From positions 248,001 to 312,000 of the forward strand of contig NZ_JARHUC010000001.1 of assembly GCF_029223255.1 (NCBI RefSeq): a stretch of 64,000 nt of DNA, read 5' to 3'. Both the position numbers and the translations under genes were made by a program. Within the stretch, counting starts at the first letter, position 1. Every line of letters begins with the position of its first letter. A model generated the notes under the pieces. It saw nothing but the letters and a program-made list of their open reading frames with translations. It was not told the origin of the DNA and searched no databases. Origin of the DNA: Albimonas marina (GTDB taxonomy: Bacteria; Pseudomonadota; Alphaproteobacteria; Rhodobacterales; Rhodobacteraceae). Of this stretch, positions 1 to 8,694 are shown piece by piece.

Positions 1-993
1 CTCGGTCCGCATGCGGATCTGGCGGAACATGCGCTCGCCCATCGCCTCGATGCGCTCGCCCCACTCGGCCCAGGCCTCGGCGACGATCAGGGGGGCGGCG
101 ACGGTCAGGATCTCGGCGAACTCGGGCGCGTCGGCCCAGGTGATCTCGGCGCCCGCGGCCTCGAGCTTGGCGATCCCGGCCTCGAAGGCGGCCACCGGCT
201 CAGGGTCGGCGCCGTCGTACATGGTGGCGCGGTCGACCAGGATCCGCTTGCCCTTCAGCGAGGCGCGGCTGAGGTCCGGCGCGGGGATCCCGGCCATGAT
301 CGAGGTCAGCAGCGCCGCGTCCTCGACCGAGCGGCAGAGCGGGCCGACCGTGTCGAACCCCGCCGCCAGCGCCTTCGAGCCGTCCACCGGGATCAGCCCC
401 AGGGTGGTCTTCAGCCCGGTAATGTTCTGCCAGGCCGAGGGGATGCGGACCGAGCCGCCGGTGTCCGAGCCGATGCCCGCCGCCGCCAGCCCCTGCGTGA
501 CCGAGGCCGCCGCGCCGGAGGAGGAGCCGCCGGGCGCCCAGTCGGGATCGTTGGGGTTGGGCGAGGTCGCCGTCACCGGGTTCACGCCCAGGCCGGAGAA
601 GGCGATCTCGGTCATGTGGGTCTTGCCCAGGCACACCAGCCCCGCGGCCGTGCCGCGCGCCAGGCACAGCGCGTCGGCGGTCGCCGGCGGCTCGCCCTCC
701 AGCAGGGCGGTGCCGGCGCGGGTGGGCTCTCCGACCGCGTCGTAGAGGTCCTTCCAGGAGATCGGCACGCCGTCGAGCAGGTGGCGGCGGCAGCCGGCTT
801 TGGCGCGCTTCGAGGCGGCCTCGGCCTCGGCCCGGGCGCGGACGGGGGTGGTCAGCTGGTAGACGCGGTCGCGCATCGGGTGGGCGTCGATGGCGGCGAG
901 GAAGGTCTCGGCCAGGTCCACCGGGTCGATCTCTCCCGCGCCGATGCCGCGGCCCAGGTCCGCCGCCGTCATGCTCCGCCAGGTCTCGCTCAT
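1..993 (-). CDS. Amidase signature family enzyme, C-terminus outside window
   Basis: Probable amide hydrolase of the amidase signature (GatA/AmiE-like) family. The visible 331 residues carry the Ser-cisSer-Lys layout: Lys81 in SWKDLYD, the serine-rich GGSSSG at 155-160, and the candidate nucleophile Ser181 in DTGGSVR. The ATG at 993 is chosen because a GGAGGG ribosome site lies six bases upstream; the ATG at 999 would sit directly on that site. The frame stays open to base 1, so the gene continues beyond the window. It is divergent from the UbiH-type gene, with about 170 bp between them. The substrate cannot be told from sequence. GatA itself is less likely because no gatC or gatB neighbour is visible here. 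Confidence 0.88.
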   Translation of the reverse strand, partial: MSETWRSMTAADLGRGIGAGEIDPVDLAETFLAAIDAHPMRDRVYQLTTPVRARAEAEAASKRAKAGCRRHLLDGVPISWKDLYDAVGEPTRAGTALLEGEPPATADALCLARGTAAGLVCLGKTHMTEIAFSGLGVNPVTATSPNPNDPDWAPGGSSSGAAASVTQGLAAAGIGSDTGGSVRIPSAWQNITGLKTTLGLIPVDGSKALAAGFDTVGPLCRSVEDAALLTSIMAGIPAPDLSRASLKGKRILVDRATMYDGADPEPVAAFEAGIAKLEAAGAEITWADAPEFAEILTVAAPLIVAEAWAEWGERIEAMGERMFRQIRMRTE

Positions 994-1164
994 GCCCATC
1001 CCTCCCGATCGTGTCGCGCGGCGCCGCGCGCATTGGTCCGTTCCGCGTCGTCGCGCGTACAGATCAGACGCGGGCGACCCGCGCGTTCCGGCCGCACGGT
1101 AGCCCCCGCCCCGCGACGCGGCAATGCATGGACAACGCCGCGCCCGAGGAGGAAACAGGAGCCC

Positions 1165-2394
1165 ATGACACAGGATGCCGACGCGCTGATCGTAGGCGGC
1201 GGGCTGAACGGGCCGGCCGCGGCCCTGGCGCTCGCCCAGGCGGGGCTTCGCGTGGCGCTGATCGACGCCGCCGAGCCCGACGAGCGGATGCGCCCCGATT
1301 TCGACGGGCGCGCCTACAACCTCGGGCTCGCCTCGCGCCGCTTCCTGCAGGTGGCCGGCGTGTGGGAGGCGATCGCGCCCCATGTGCAGCCCGTCGCGCA
1401 GGTCGTGCTCGAGGACGCGCGGCCCGGCGACCGGGCCGCGGCGGCGCTGGCGCATTTCGACCATGACGAGATCGACGAGGGGCCCGCGGCCCAGATCGTC
1501 GAGGATCGCGTGCTGCGCCCGGCCCTGCTCCAGGCCGCGATGGCGCATCCGCTGATCGCCCTGCACGCGCCCGCGACCGTCCTCGCCACCCGTCGCGACG
1601 ACGTCGGGGCCGAGGCGGAGCTGTCCACCGGCGAGGTCCTGCGCGCCCCGGTGCTGATCGCCTGCGACGGGCGCGACAGCCGCCTCGCCCGGGCAGCGGG
1701 GATCCTGCGCACGGGCTGGGGCTACGACCAGACCGGCCTCGTGAGCGCGGTCGAGCATGAGCGCGACCACGGCGGCGTCGCCCGGCAGCGCTTCCTGCCC
1801 GGCGGGCCTTTCGCGGTGCTGCCGCTGCCGGGGGGGCGGCGCTCCTCCCTCGTGTGGACCGAGCGCACGGCCGAGGCGCAGCGCATCCACGCCCTGCCCG
1901 ACGCCGAGTATCGCGCCGAGGTCGAGGCGCGCATGGGCGGCGCGCTGGGCGCGGTGACGCTGGCGGGCAGGCGCTGGATGTATCCGCTGAAGCTGTCGGT
2001 GGCGCAGGCCTGGGTCGCGCCGCGCCTGGCGCTGGTCGGCGACGCCGCCCACGCGGTGCATCCGATCGCGGGGCAGGGCCTGAACCTGGGCCTTCGCGAC
2101 GCCGCCGCGCTGGCCGAGGTGCTGGCCGAGGCGAAGCGGCGGGGCGAGGACATCGGCGTCCTGACGGTGCTGGAGCGCTACCAGCGCTGGCGGCGCTTCG
2201 ACGGCGTCTCGCTGGCGCTGGGGATGGACGCGGTCAACCGCCTGTTCTCGAACGACGATCCGGGCCTGAGGCTGATCCGCGACGCGGGCGTCCGGCTGGC
2301 CACGGCCCTGCGACCGGCCCGGCGCGCCTTCATGCGCGAAGCGGCGGGCGTGTCGGGCGATCTTCCCCGGATGCTTCGGGGCGAAGCGATCTGA
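1165..2394 (+). CDS. UbiH/UbiF-type FAD-dependent monooxygenase
   Basis: A 409-residue flavoprotein of the UbiH/UbiF/VisC family, the hydroxylases that act on the ubiquinone ring. The N-terminal Rossmann FAD site (VGGGLNGPAAA) starts around residue 9. The second FAD/ribityl motif GDAAHAVHPIAGQGLNLGLR lies at about 292-311, and the DG motif (IACDGRDS) lies between them. The ATG at 1165 follows a clear GAGGAGG. Length and motif order fit the family. Which ring position it hydroxylates cannot be decided from sequence. Its last 65 bases overlap the convergent receiver gene. Confidence 0.88.
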   Translation: MTQDADALIVGGGLNGPAAALALAQAGLRVALIDAAEPDERMRPDFDGRAYNLGLASRRFLQVAGVWEAIAPHVQPVAQVVLEDARPGDRAAAALAHFDHDEIDEGPAAQIVEDRVLRPALLQAAMAHPLIALHAPATVLATRRDDVGAEAELSTGEVLRAPVLIACDGRDSRLARAAGILRTGWGYDQTGLVSAVEHERDHGGVARQRFLPGGPFAVLPLPGGRRSSLVWTERTAEAQRIHALPDAEYRAEVEARMGGALGAVTLAGRRWMYPLKLSVAQAWVAPRLALVGDAAHAVHPIAGQGLNLGLRDAAALAEVLAEAKRRGEDIGVLTVLERYQRWRRFDGVSLALGMDAVNRLFSNDDPGLRLIRDAGVRLATALRPARRAFMREAAGVSGDLPRMLRGEAI

Positions 2395-2938
2395 TCTCGC
2401 CGCGGCCCTGCTCGGACCGCTCGGCCGCGCGGCGCAGGGCGGCGATCATGGCGCGCTTGTCGTCGGGGGAGCGGTTGGCCGCCGCCTCCTCGGACAGGCC
2501 GCGGGCGGGATCGAGGGGCGAGGCGTAGCAGCGCCCGTCGGCGCCCGTCCGGGCGGTCCCGTCCCGCCCCTCGCGCATCATCGTCACCACGCTTCGCGCC
2601 AGCGCGCCGACGTCGTCCCCGTCCGCCAGCCGCTTGGCCACCACCGCGCGCACGTTGGCGTGGCGACGGAAGATGGCCAGCGCGTCCGTGTCGTCGGAGC
2701 CGGTGAAGACCAGCGCCGGCGCGCGGGGACAGAGCTCCCGCGCCGCGGCGGCGAGTTCGAGCCCGCTGCCGTCCGGCAGGCCCAGGTCGATCACCAGCGC
2801 GTCTGGCGGCTGCGCCCGCATCAGGCCCAGCGCCGCGGCGATCGAGTGGGTGCACACCCCCTCGACGTGATGATCCGCGATCTCGAGGCGCACCAGCTCC
2901 GCGAGCGATCTGTCGTCCTCGACGATCAAGCACCGCAT
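2330..2938 (-). CDS. Orphan response-regulator receiver protein
   Basis: A 202-residue protein with an N-terminal CheY-like receiver domain (about 1-115). Phosphoacceptor Asp51 sits in VIDLGLPDGSG, the acidic pair is in LIVEDD, Thr79 is the switch residue and Lys102 the conserved lysine. The remaining 85 residues look charged and probably disordered, with no DNA-binding or enzyme domain I recognise. No histidine kinase lies alongside, so it is an orphan whose output is probably protein-protein interaction. The 3' end overlaps the convergent monooxygenase gene by 65 bp. Confidence 0.75.
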   Translation of the reverse strand: MRCLIVEDDRSLAELVRLEIADHHVEGVCTHSIAAALGLMRAQPPDALVIDLGLPDGSGLELAAAARELCPRAPALVFTGSDDTDALAIFRRHANVRAVVAKRLADGDDVGALARSVVTMMREGRDGTARTGADGRCYASPLDPARGLSEEAAANRSPDDKRAMIAALRRAAERSEQGRGEIRSLRPEASGEDRPTRPPLRA

Positions 2939-3064
2939 TCCGAATCTCCCGCCAGCCCCCGGCCCCGCTCCGGAGCGATCCGCATGGATCGTTTCCGTTC
3001 GAGACTCCTTACCCGCGAGCGGTTCCCGGTTGAAGATTCGTAAATCTAAAATTCTTCAGGTTGA

Positions 3065-3101
3065 GGCGCGGCGGCGGCCGGCGACGCCGCCGGGCCGCGC
3101 C
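3065..3101 (-). terminator. Hairpin after the glutamine-synthetase-family gene
   Basis: GGCGCGGC then GGCGGC (3065-3078) pair with GCCGCC (3086-3091) and GCCGCGCC (3094-3101). There is a seven-base loop and a two-base bulge. It lies a few bases beyond the stop codon at 3105. On the minus strand an AATTTTAG stretch follows about 15 bases later, so the U-tract is weak. Confidence 0.5.
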
Positions 3102-3104
3102 GCC

Positions 3105-4472
3105 TCACATCACCTCGAGATAGCGGTCGAGCTCGGCGCGGGTCACCTCCCGCTCGACGATCTCGATCTCCCGCTCGGCGTTGCGGATCAGCAGGTCGAC
3201 CAGCATCGGCCCCAGCGCCTCCTCGAGGAAGGCCGAGGCGCGGGCGGCGTCGATCGCCTCGTGGATGTCGGTGGGCAGGCGGCGGCGGTTGTCGGCGGCG
3301 TAGGCGTCGCCCTCGGTGGGGCGGGTCGGCTCGATCTCCTGCTCGATGCCCTTCAGCCCGGCGGCGAGCTGCACGGCCATCAGCAGGTAGGGGTTGCAGT
3401 CGGCCGCGGCCTCGCGGCTCTCGATGCGCACGATCGGGTCGTCCTGCGCGTCCTCCCCGTCGATCACGCGCAGCGCCACGGTGCGGTTGTCCACGCCCCA
3501 GGAGGCCGAGATCGGCGCGTAGGAATAGAGCTTCCGGCGGCGGTAGGCGTTGGGATGGGCCGAGCCCACGAGGCTCGATTCTCGCATCGCCGCCTGAAGC
3601 CCGCCCAGGAACCACCGCCCCTCGTCCGAAAGGCCGCCGTCCTTCGCGAAGGCGTTGCGCCCGTCGCGCCACAGCGAGTGATGCACGTGGAAGCCGTTGC
3701 CCGAGCGGTCATGGAAGGGCTTGGCCATGAAGCTCGCGATCAGGCCCATGGGGCGGACCATCTGCTTGATCATGCCGCGCAGCAGCAGGGTGTGGTCGGC
3801 GGCCTCCAGCGTGGGGGCGTGGCGCAGGTTCACCTCGACCTGGCCGGCGGAGAACTCGGGGTTCGACTGCTCCACCGGCACGCCCATGGCCGCGAGGTTG
3901 CGGCGCACGGGGCCCAGGATCGGCTCCAGCTCGGCGGCGCGGGCGAGGCCGTAGCACTCGGGCCGCTCCTCCCGCGGGCGGCCGGTGGCGGGGTCGAGGA
4001 GGTAGAACTCCAGCTCCCCCGCCGCCCGGGGCTCGAGCCCCATCGAGCGCGCCTTCTCGACCGCCTCCAGCAGGGGCTTGCGCGGGTCGAGCGGGATCGG
4101 CGAGCCGTCCTTCTCCTGCGCGCGGCCCAGGCACATCCACACGCCGTCCTCCCACGGGATCGGGCGCAGGGGGCCGCGGGGCAGGATGTTGAGGTCGGGA
4201 TAGCCGCTGTCGGCCGCGGAATAGTCGTTGGGCACCAGCAGGCTGCCCACGTCCATCGCGAAGAAGGTGTTGTCGAGCGAGATGCCCCGCCGGCGGACCG
4301 AGCGCCAGTGCTCCGCCGTCACCCGCTTGCCGCGCAGGATGCCGTTCAGGTCGCCGACGCCGAGGACGACGGTATGGCAGCCCTCGGGCAGGACCTCGGT
4401 GGGCATCTCGTCGGTGGGCTCCGGTCCACCCGTCACCCCGTATCCCGCGCGCACCCCGTCCGCGTCCGCCAT
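3105..4472 (-). CDS. Glutamine synthetase family ligase (PuuA/GlnA3-like)
   Basis: A 455-residue member of the glutamine synthetase superfamily, closer in appearance to gamma-glutamylpolyamine/gamma-glutamylamide ligases than to GlnA. The metal-site glutamates are in AGELEFYLL (about 151-159) and NPEFSAGQVEVNL (about 203-215). The ATP/glutamate loop SGNGFHVHHSL is at about 256-266 and the arginine-rich NRTVALRV further on. I took the ATG at 4472; an in-frame ATG at 4532 would add 20 residues that look non-conserved. The adenylylation-site tyrosine region of GlnA is not evident. The substrate amine is unknown. Confidence 0.82.
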   Translation of the reverse strand: MADADGVRAGYGVTGGPEPTDEMPTEVLPEGCHTVVLGVGDLNGILRGKRVTAEHWRSVRRRGISLDNTFFAMDVGSLLVPNDYSAADSGYPDLNILPRGPLRPIPWEDGVWMCLGRAQEKDGSPIPLDPRKPLLEAVEKARSMGLEPRAAGELEFYLLDPATGRPREERPECYGLARAAELEPILGPVRRNLAAMGVPVEQSNPEFSAGQVEVNLRHAPTLEAADHTLLLRGMIKQMVRPMGLIASFMAKPFHDRSGNGFHVHHSLWRDGRNAFAKDGGLSDEGRWFLGGLQAAMRESSLVGSAHPNAYRRRKLYSYAPISASWGVDNRTVALRVIDGEDAQDDPIVRIESREAAADCNPYLLMAVQLAAGLKGIEQEIEPTRPTEGDAYAADNRRRLPTDIHEAIDAARASAFLEEALGPMLVDLLIRNAEREIEIVEREVTRAELDRYLEVM

Positions 4473-4569
4473 GCTGCACCCTGCGATCTGTTGCGATGTT
4501 TCGGCATACCGCGGGGATGACGGACGGGGCAAGCGGGCGCCGCGTTGCAGCGCGGCACGGTTCTCGGTC

Positions 4570-4911
4570 TCAGCCGGCGCCGCGCAGCGCCTCGATCTCC
4601 CGGCGGAGCGAGCCGATGGTGTCCATCGCCGCCTCCAGCTCCGCCTCTCGCTCGTGCAGGGCGCGGGTCAGCTCGGTCTCGACCTCCTCCAACCGCCCGT
4701 GCAGGGCGTCGCGCTCGGCGGCGGCTTCGGCGACGAGCGCGTCGCGGGCCTCCTCGGCGTCGGCGAGCTGGCGCATCAGCTCCTGCTGCCGGGCCTCGGC
4801 CGCGTCCGGGCGGCGGACGAGCCGGGCCCAGAGCGCATGCAGCGCCCAGCCCAGCGCCGCCGACAGGGCCATGGCGGCGCCCAGCGCCAGCGCCAGCTCG
4901 AGGCGCGTCAT
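4570..4911 (-). CDS. Small membrane-anchored coiled-coil protein
   Basis: A 113-residue protein with one N-terminal hydrophobic segment (about 5-31), then a glutamate/arginine/alanine-rich stretch (about 37-110) with strong coiled-coil character. Its ATG overlaps the stop codon of the upstream OmpA-domain gene (ATGA), so the two are probably translated together. No enzymatic motif is seen. I infer an accessory partner of the OmpA-domain protein in the envelope, on coupling alone. Confidence 0.7.
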   Translation of the reverse strand: MTRLELALALGAAMALSAALGWALHALWARLVRRPDAAEARQQELMRQLADAEEARDALVAEAAAERDALHGRLEEVETELTRALHEREAELEAAMDTIGSLRREIEALRGAG

Positions 4912-7088
4912 CCCTCCTCGCCCTCGTCCGGCGGATCGGCCAGCGCCGCGTCCTGGAAGGCGATGCGCCGGTTCAGGGCGCGCCCCTCCTCGGTGCCGTT
5001 GTCGGCGATCGGCCGGCTTTCGCCGTAGCCGCGCGCCACCATGCGCGAGAGCGAGACGCCGCGGGCGAACAGCCCCTCCAGCACCGCCTCGGCCCGGGCG
5101 CGGGACAGGGCCTGGTTGGTGGACTCGCGGCCCTGGCTGTCGGTGTGGCCGCCGATCTCGACCGTCAGCCCGTCGCAGCGCGCCAGCACCCCGGCCAGGC
5201 TGTCGAGCGTGGGCAGGCTCTCCTTCGCCACGCGGGCGGCGCCGGGATCGAACTGGATCGGGTGGGCGTCCACCTCTTCCTGCAACGCGGCGATGCACGA
5301 CGAGGGCGGCAGCGGCAGCTTCGCGGCGAGCGCGGGCAGGTTCACCGTCACCTCCACCCGCGCGGGCACGCCGATGTCGGCGAACTTGGCGGCGGCCTCG
5401 GCGGCCTCCCGCGCGGCGAGGGGGCGGGTCGAGATGCCGTGGACCGTCGCCGCCTCCCCGTCGAAGGCCAGCGACCCGAGCTCCAGCGTGCGCATCACGT
5501 CCACGCCCGCCAGCGCGGCGCGCCGCCAGGCGGGGGGCGGGGCGGCCTCGGTCAGCTCCAGGCGATCCTCGACCGCCGCGGCGCCGAAGCGGGCGCGGGC
5601 GAAGGCGGCCACCGCGGCGCGCGAGGCCTCGTCCGGGGCCGCGCCCAGCAGCGTCACGCCTTCCGCGCCCAGCGCGACGGAGAACCAGCGCGGGGGCGCA
5701 GGCTCGCCCTCCTCGGTCTCCGAGGGGCCGGGGCGCCAGGCGGCGGGGGGCGGCGGCGAGAGATGCAGGACGAAGTCGTCGGGCAGCCGTTCGGCCAGGG
5801 CCCGGGCGGCGCGGCCGAAGAAATAGGGCGGGGTCTGCGGCGCGGCGACGAGGCGGGCGTCGGAGTCGATCAGCTCGAACCGGCCCGAGCCGAGCCGGCC
5901 CAGCGCCTCGATCCCCGCCGCCACCGCGGCGCCCCAGCGGTCGGAAGGGGCGCCGACGCCGATCCGGCAGACCAGGTCGCCGCGCCCCTCCGGGCCCGGC
6001 AGCGCGGCCACCGCGGCCAGCACCGCGGCCCGCTCGGCCACGTCGCGCAGGTCGCAGCCCAGCAGGGTCGGCCCGTCCGGGCCCAGCGCCAGCACGAAGC
6101 GGAAGGGGCTGAAGGCGGGCGGCGGGCGGGAGATGTCGAGCAGCAGGGTCGCGTCGGCGGGGGCCTCGGCACGCAGCGCGCGCTCGACCGCCTCGGGGCT
6201 TTCCTCGGCCGCGGCGCCGCCGGCCTCCGTCCGCGGCGCGCCCGACAGGGACAGGACGCCCGGCGCGATCTCGGCCCGCGCCGAGGCGAGCCGCGCCAGC
6301 GCCCGCACCGCGGCGCGGGCGAGCGCCAGGTCCGCGTCCGAGGGCGGCCGGGTGGAGGGGAGGGTGGCGTCCTGCAGCTCCGGCGCGTCGGGCAGCTCGG
6401 CCAGCGCCTCGCGCAGCGCGTCGAGCAGGTCGGGATGCACGGCGCCCGCCACGGTGATCCCGTCGCCGTCGCGCGCCAGCGTCAGCGGCACGTCCGGCGC
6501 CTCGGGCTCGGCGGGGGCGAGCTTGGCGGGATCGGGGGCGGACGGCGCGTCGCCGGGGGCGGCCTTGCCGGCCTCGACCGCCTGGGCCGGCGCCGCGGAG
6601 GGCACGTCGCCGGCCGCGGCCAGCAGCACCGGCGCGCCGGAGGCCGCCCGCGGACCGCGGCCCGGCAGGGGGCCCACGTCCGAGGCGCGCTCCGCCGGCT
6701 CGGCCAGGTCCTCGACCCGCGCGGTGGGGGCGGCGTGGGCGATGGCGGTCAGGGCGGCCTGGCGGGCGGCCTCCTCGGGGAAGCGGCCCTCGAGCCGCAG
6801 CACCAGGCCGTCGGCGCTGGCCCAGGCCCAGTCGGCGCCGGCGGCCGACAGCGCGGCGTTGGCGCGGGCGCCGGCCAGCGCCTGCGCCTGGCCCGCCGCC
6901 ACCCAGGCGCCTGGCCCGATCAGCACCGCCAGCCCCGCGAGCCCCAGCCCGAACGCCGTCCAGGCGCCGCGGGCCGAGATCCCGCCGCTCGGGACCGCGC
7001 GGGGCGGGGACGGCGCCTCGGTCGGGGCGTCGTCCATCGCCGCGGGGGCGTCTTCGATCCGGTGCTCGTCGTCGTGGCTGTCGGCCAT
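4908..7088 (-). CDS. Large OmpA-domain inner-membrane/periplasmic protein
   Basis: A 726-residue protein. It has an acidic, proline-rich N-terminus and one transmembrane segment at about 42-64. A long alanine-rich periplasmic region follows, with repeated segments resembling BON-type lipid-binding modules. A C-terminal OmpA/MotB peptidoglycan-binding domain shows GGHTDSQG at about 646 and the NRRI motif near 706. Known function of the domain: non-covalent peptidoglycan binding. The ATG at 7088 is preceded by GGCGGAGAG; the frame is open further upstream but the extra residues look like spacer sequence. It ends in an ATGA overlap with the coiled-coil gene. The overall role is not known to me. 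Confidence 0.8.
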   Translation of the reverse strand: MADSHDDEHRIEDAPAAMDDAPTEAPSPPRAVPSGGISARGAWTAFGLGLAGLAVLIGPGAWVAAGQAQALAGARANAALSAAGADWAWASADGLVLRLEGRFPEEAARQAALTAIAHAAPTARVEDLAEPAERASDVGPLPGRGPRAASGAPVLLAAAGDVPSAAPAQAVEAGKAAPGDAPSAPDPAKLAPAEPEAPDVPLTLARDGDGITVAGAVHPDLLDALREALAELPDAPELQDATLPSTRPPSDADLALARAAVRALARLASARAEIAPGVLSLSGAPRTEAGGAAAEESPEAVERALRAEAPADATLLLDISRPPPAFSPFRFVLALGPDGPTLLGCDLRDVAERAAVLAAVAALPGPEGRGDLVCRIGVGAPSDRWGAAVAAGIEALGRLGSGRFELIDSDARLVAAPQTPPYFFGRAARALAERLPDDFVLHLSPPPPAAWRPGPSETEEGEPAPPRWFSVALGAEGVTLLGAAPDEASRAAVAAFARARFGAAAVEDRLELTEAAPPPAWRRAALAGVDVMRTLELGSLAFDGEAATVHGISTRPLAAREAAEAAAKFADIGVPARVEVTVNLPALAAKLPLPPSSCIAALQEEVDAHPIQFDPGAARVAKESLPTLDSLAGVLARCDGLTVEIGGHTDSQGRESTNQALSRARAEAVLEGLFARGVSLSRMVARGYGESRPIADNGTEEGRALNRRIAFQDAALADPPDEGEEG

Positions 7089-7299
7089 GCTCTCCGCCGT
7101 GTCCGTTCGCCCCCCCGGGTCGCGCGTCGTCCTACCTAGGGCCGCGGGCGCGCCCCGGGCAAGGGGCCGGAAAGCCGCCCGCGGCGCCCAAACCGCCCCG
7201 CACCGCGCCCGATTCCCCTGCGCCACGTTGTTTCCCGGCCCTCCATGCGCTAGGGCGGAGCGCCGATTCAGGCAGGGCGCGCAGCGAGGGACCCCACCT

Positions 7300-8694
7300 G
7301 TGAGATACGTCAGCACCCGCGGCCAGGCCCCGATCCTGGGCTTCGACGACGCCTTGCTGGCGGGCCTGGCCCGCGACGGCGGGCTCTACGTGCCCGAGAC
7401 CATGCCCCAGATCCCGACCGAGGAGATCGCCGATCTCGCCGGCATCGGCTACGAGCGGACCGCCTTCACCGTCATGCGCCCCTTCGTGGGCGACGCGCTG
7501 AGCGACGGCGAGCTCTACGGCGCGATCGAGCGCGCCTACGCCTCCTTCGCCCACGCCGCCCGCGCGCCGCTGGTGCAGATCGGCGAGAACGACTGGATCC
7601 TGGAGCTGCACCACGGCCCCACGCTGGCGTTCAAGGACTTCGCCATGCAGCTCATCGGCCAGCTGTTCGAGCTGGTGCTGGGCAAGCGCGGCCAGCGGGT
7701 GACCATCGTGGGCGCGACCTCGGGCGACACCGGCTCGGCCGCGATCGAGGCGTTCCGCGGGCTCGACGCCGTCGACGTCTTCATCCTCTACCCCCACGGC
7801 CGGGTCTCCGAGATCCAGCGCCGGCAGATGACCACGCCGAGCGAGGCGAACGTCCACGCCATCGCGGTCGAGGGCGACTTCGACGACTGCCAGGCGATGG
7901 TCAAGGCGATGTTCAACGACCACGCCTTCCGCGACGAGATGAGCCTCGCGGCCGTCAACTCGATCAACTGGGCGCGGGTGCTGGCGCAGGTCGTCTACTA
8001 CTTCACCTCGGCCGTGGCGCTCGGCGCGCCGCACCGTCCGGTCAGCTTCTCGGTCCCCACGGGCAACTTCGGCGACATCTTCGCCGGCCACGTGGCGAGG
8101 CGCATGGGCCTGCCGATCGACCGGCTGGTGATCGCCACCAACCGCAACGACATCCTCCACCGCACCGTCGCCACCGGCATGCACGTGAAGGAGGGGGTGA
8201 CGCCCACCATCTCCCCCAGCATGGACATCCAGATCTCCTCGAATTTCGAGAGATTGCTGTTCGAACTGCTGGACCGCGACGGGCAGGCCGTGATCAACCT
8301 CATGGAATCGCTGCGCCAGCAGGGCGGCTTCGCGCTGCCCGACCAGGCGCTTTCGCGCCTTCGCGAGGAGTTCGACAGCGGCATGGCCACCGAAGACGAG
8401 ACCCGCGCCACCATCGCCGCGATCCGCGAGGTGACGGGCCAGGTGATCGACCCGCACACCGCCGTGGGCGTGAAGGCCGCCGCCGACGTGCGCGGGAACG
8501 CCGCCACGCCGATGGTGGTGCTGGGCACCGCCCACGCCGCCAAGTTCCCCGACGCCGTCGGCCAGGCCTGCGGCGTGCGCCCGGTCCTGCCCGCGCGCCT
8601 CGCCCATATCGAACTGGCGCGGGAGCGGGTGACCGTCCTGCCCAACGACCTTGCCGCACTGCAGGCGCATCTGCGCCGGGAGGCCCGCCGATGA
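7300..8694 (+). CDS. thrC: Threonine synthase
   Basis: Converts O-phosphohomoserine to threonine using pyridoxal phosphate. This is a 464-residue protein of the long thrC class. PLP lysine Lys112 lies in GPTLAFKDFAMQ, the SGDTGSAAIEA phosphate-binding stretch follows, and the SVPTGNFGD motif lies mid-protein. The start is a GTG at 7300 with GCGAGGG upstream, since no suitable ATG precedes the conserved RYVSTRG opening. The stop overlaps the M16 peptidase start by four bases (ATGA), which indicates translational coupling. Confidence 0.95.
   Translation: MRYVSTRGQAPILGFDDALLAGLARDGGLYVPETMPQIPTEEIADLAGIGYERTAFTVMRPFVGDALSDGELYGAIERAYASFAHAARAPLVQIGENDWILELHHGPTLAFKDFAMQLIGQLFELVLGKRGQRVTIVGATSGDTGSAAIEAFRGLDAVDVFILYPHGRVSEIQRRQMTTPSEANVHAIAVEGDFDDCQAMVKAMFNDHAFRDEMSLAAVNSINWARVLAQVVYYFTSAVALGAPHRPVSFSVPTGNFGDIFAGHVARRMGLPIDRLVIATNRNDILHRTVATGMHVKEGVTPTISPSMDIQISSNFERLLFELLDRDGQAVINLMESLRQQGGFALPDQALSRLREEFDSGMATEDETRATIAAIREVTGQVIDPHTAVGVKAAADVRGNAATPMVVLGTAHAAKFPDAVGQACGVRPVLPARLAHIELARERVTVLPNDLAALQAHLRREARR

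Noticed and set aside
3030-4520. A long plus-strand open frame opposite the glutamine-synthetase-family gene
   Set aside because: It is a shadow created by high GC codon usage; it has histidine/glycine/arginine-rich random composition and no ribosome site, while the minus strand has clear family motifs.
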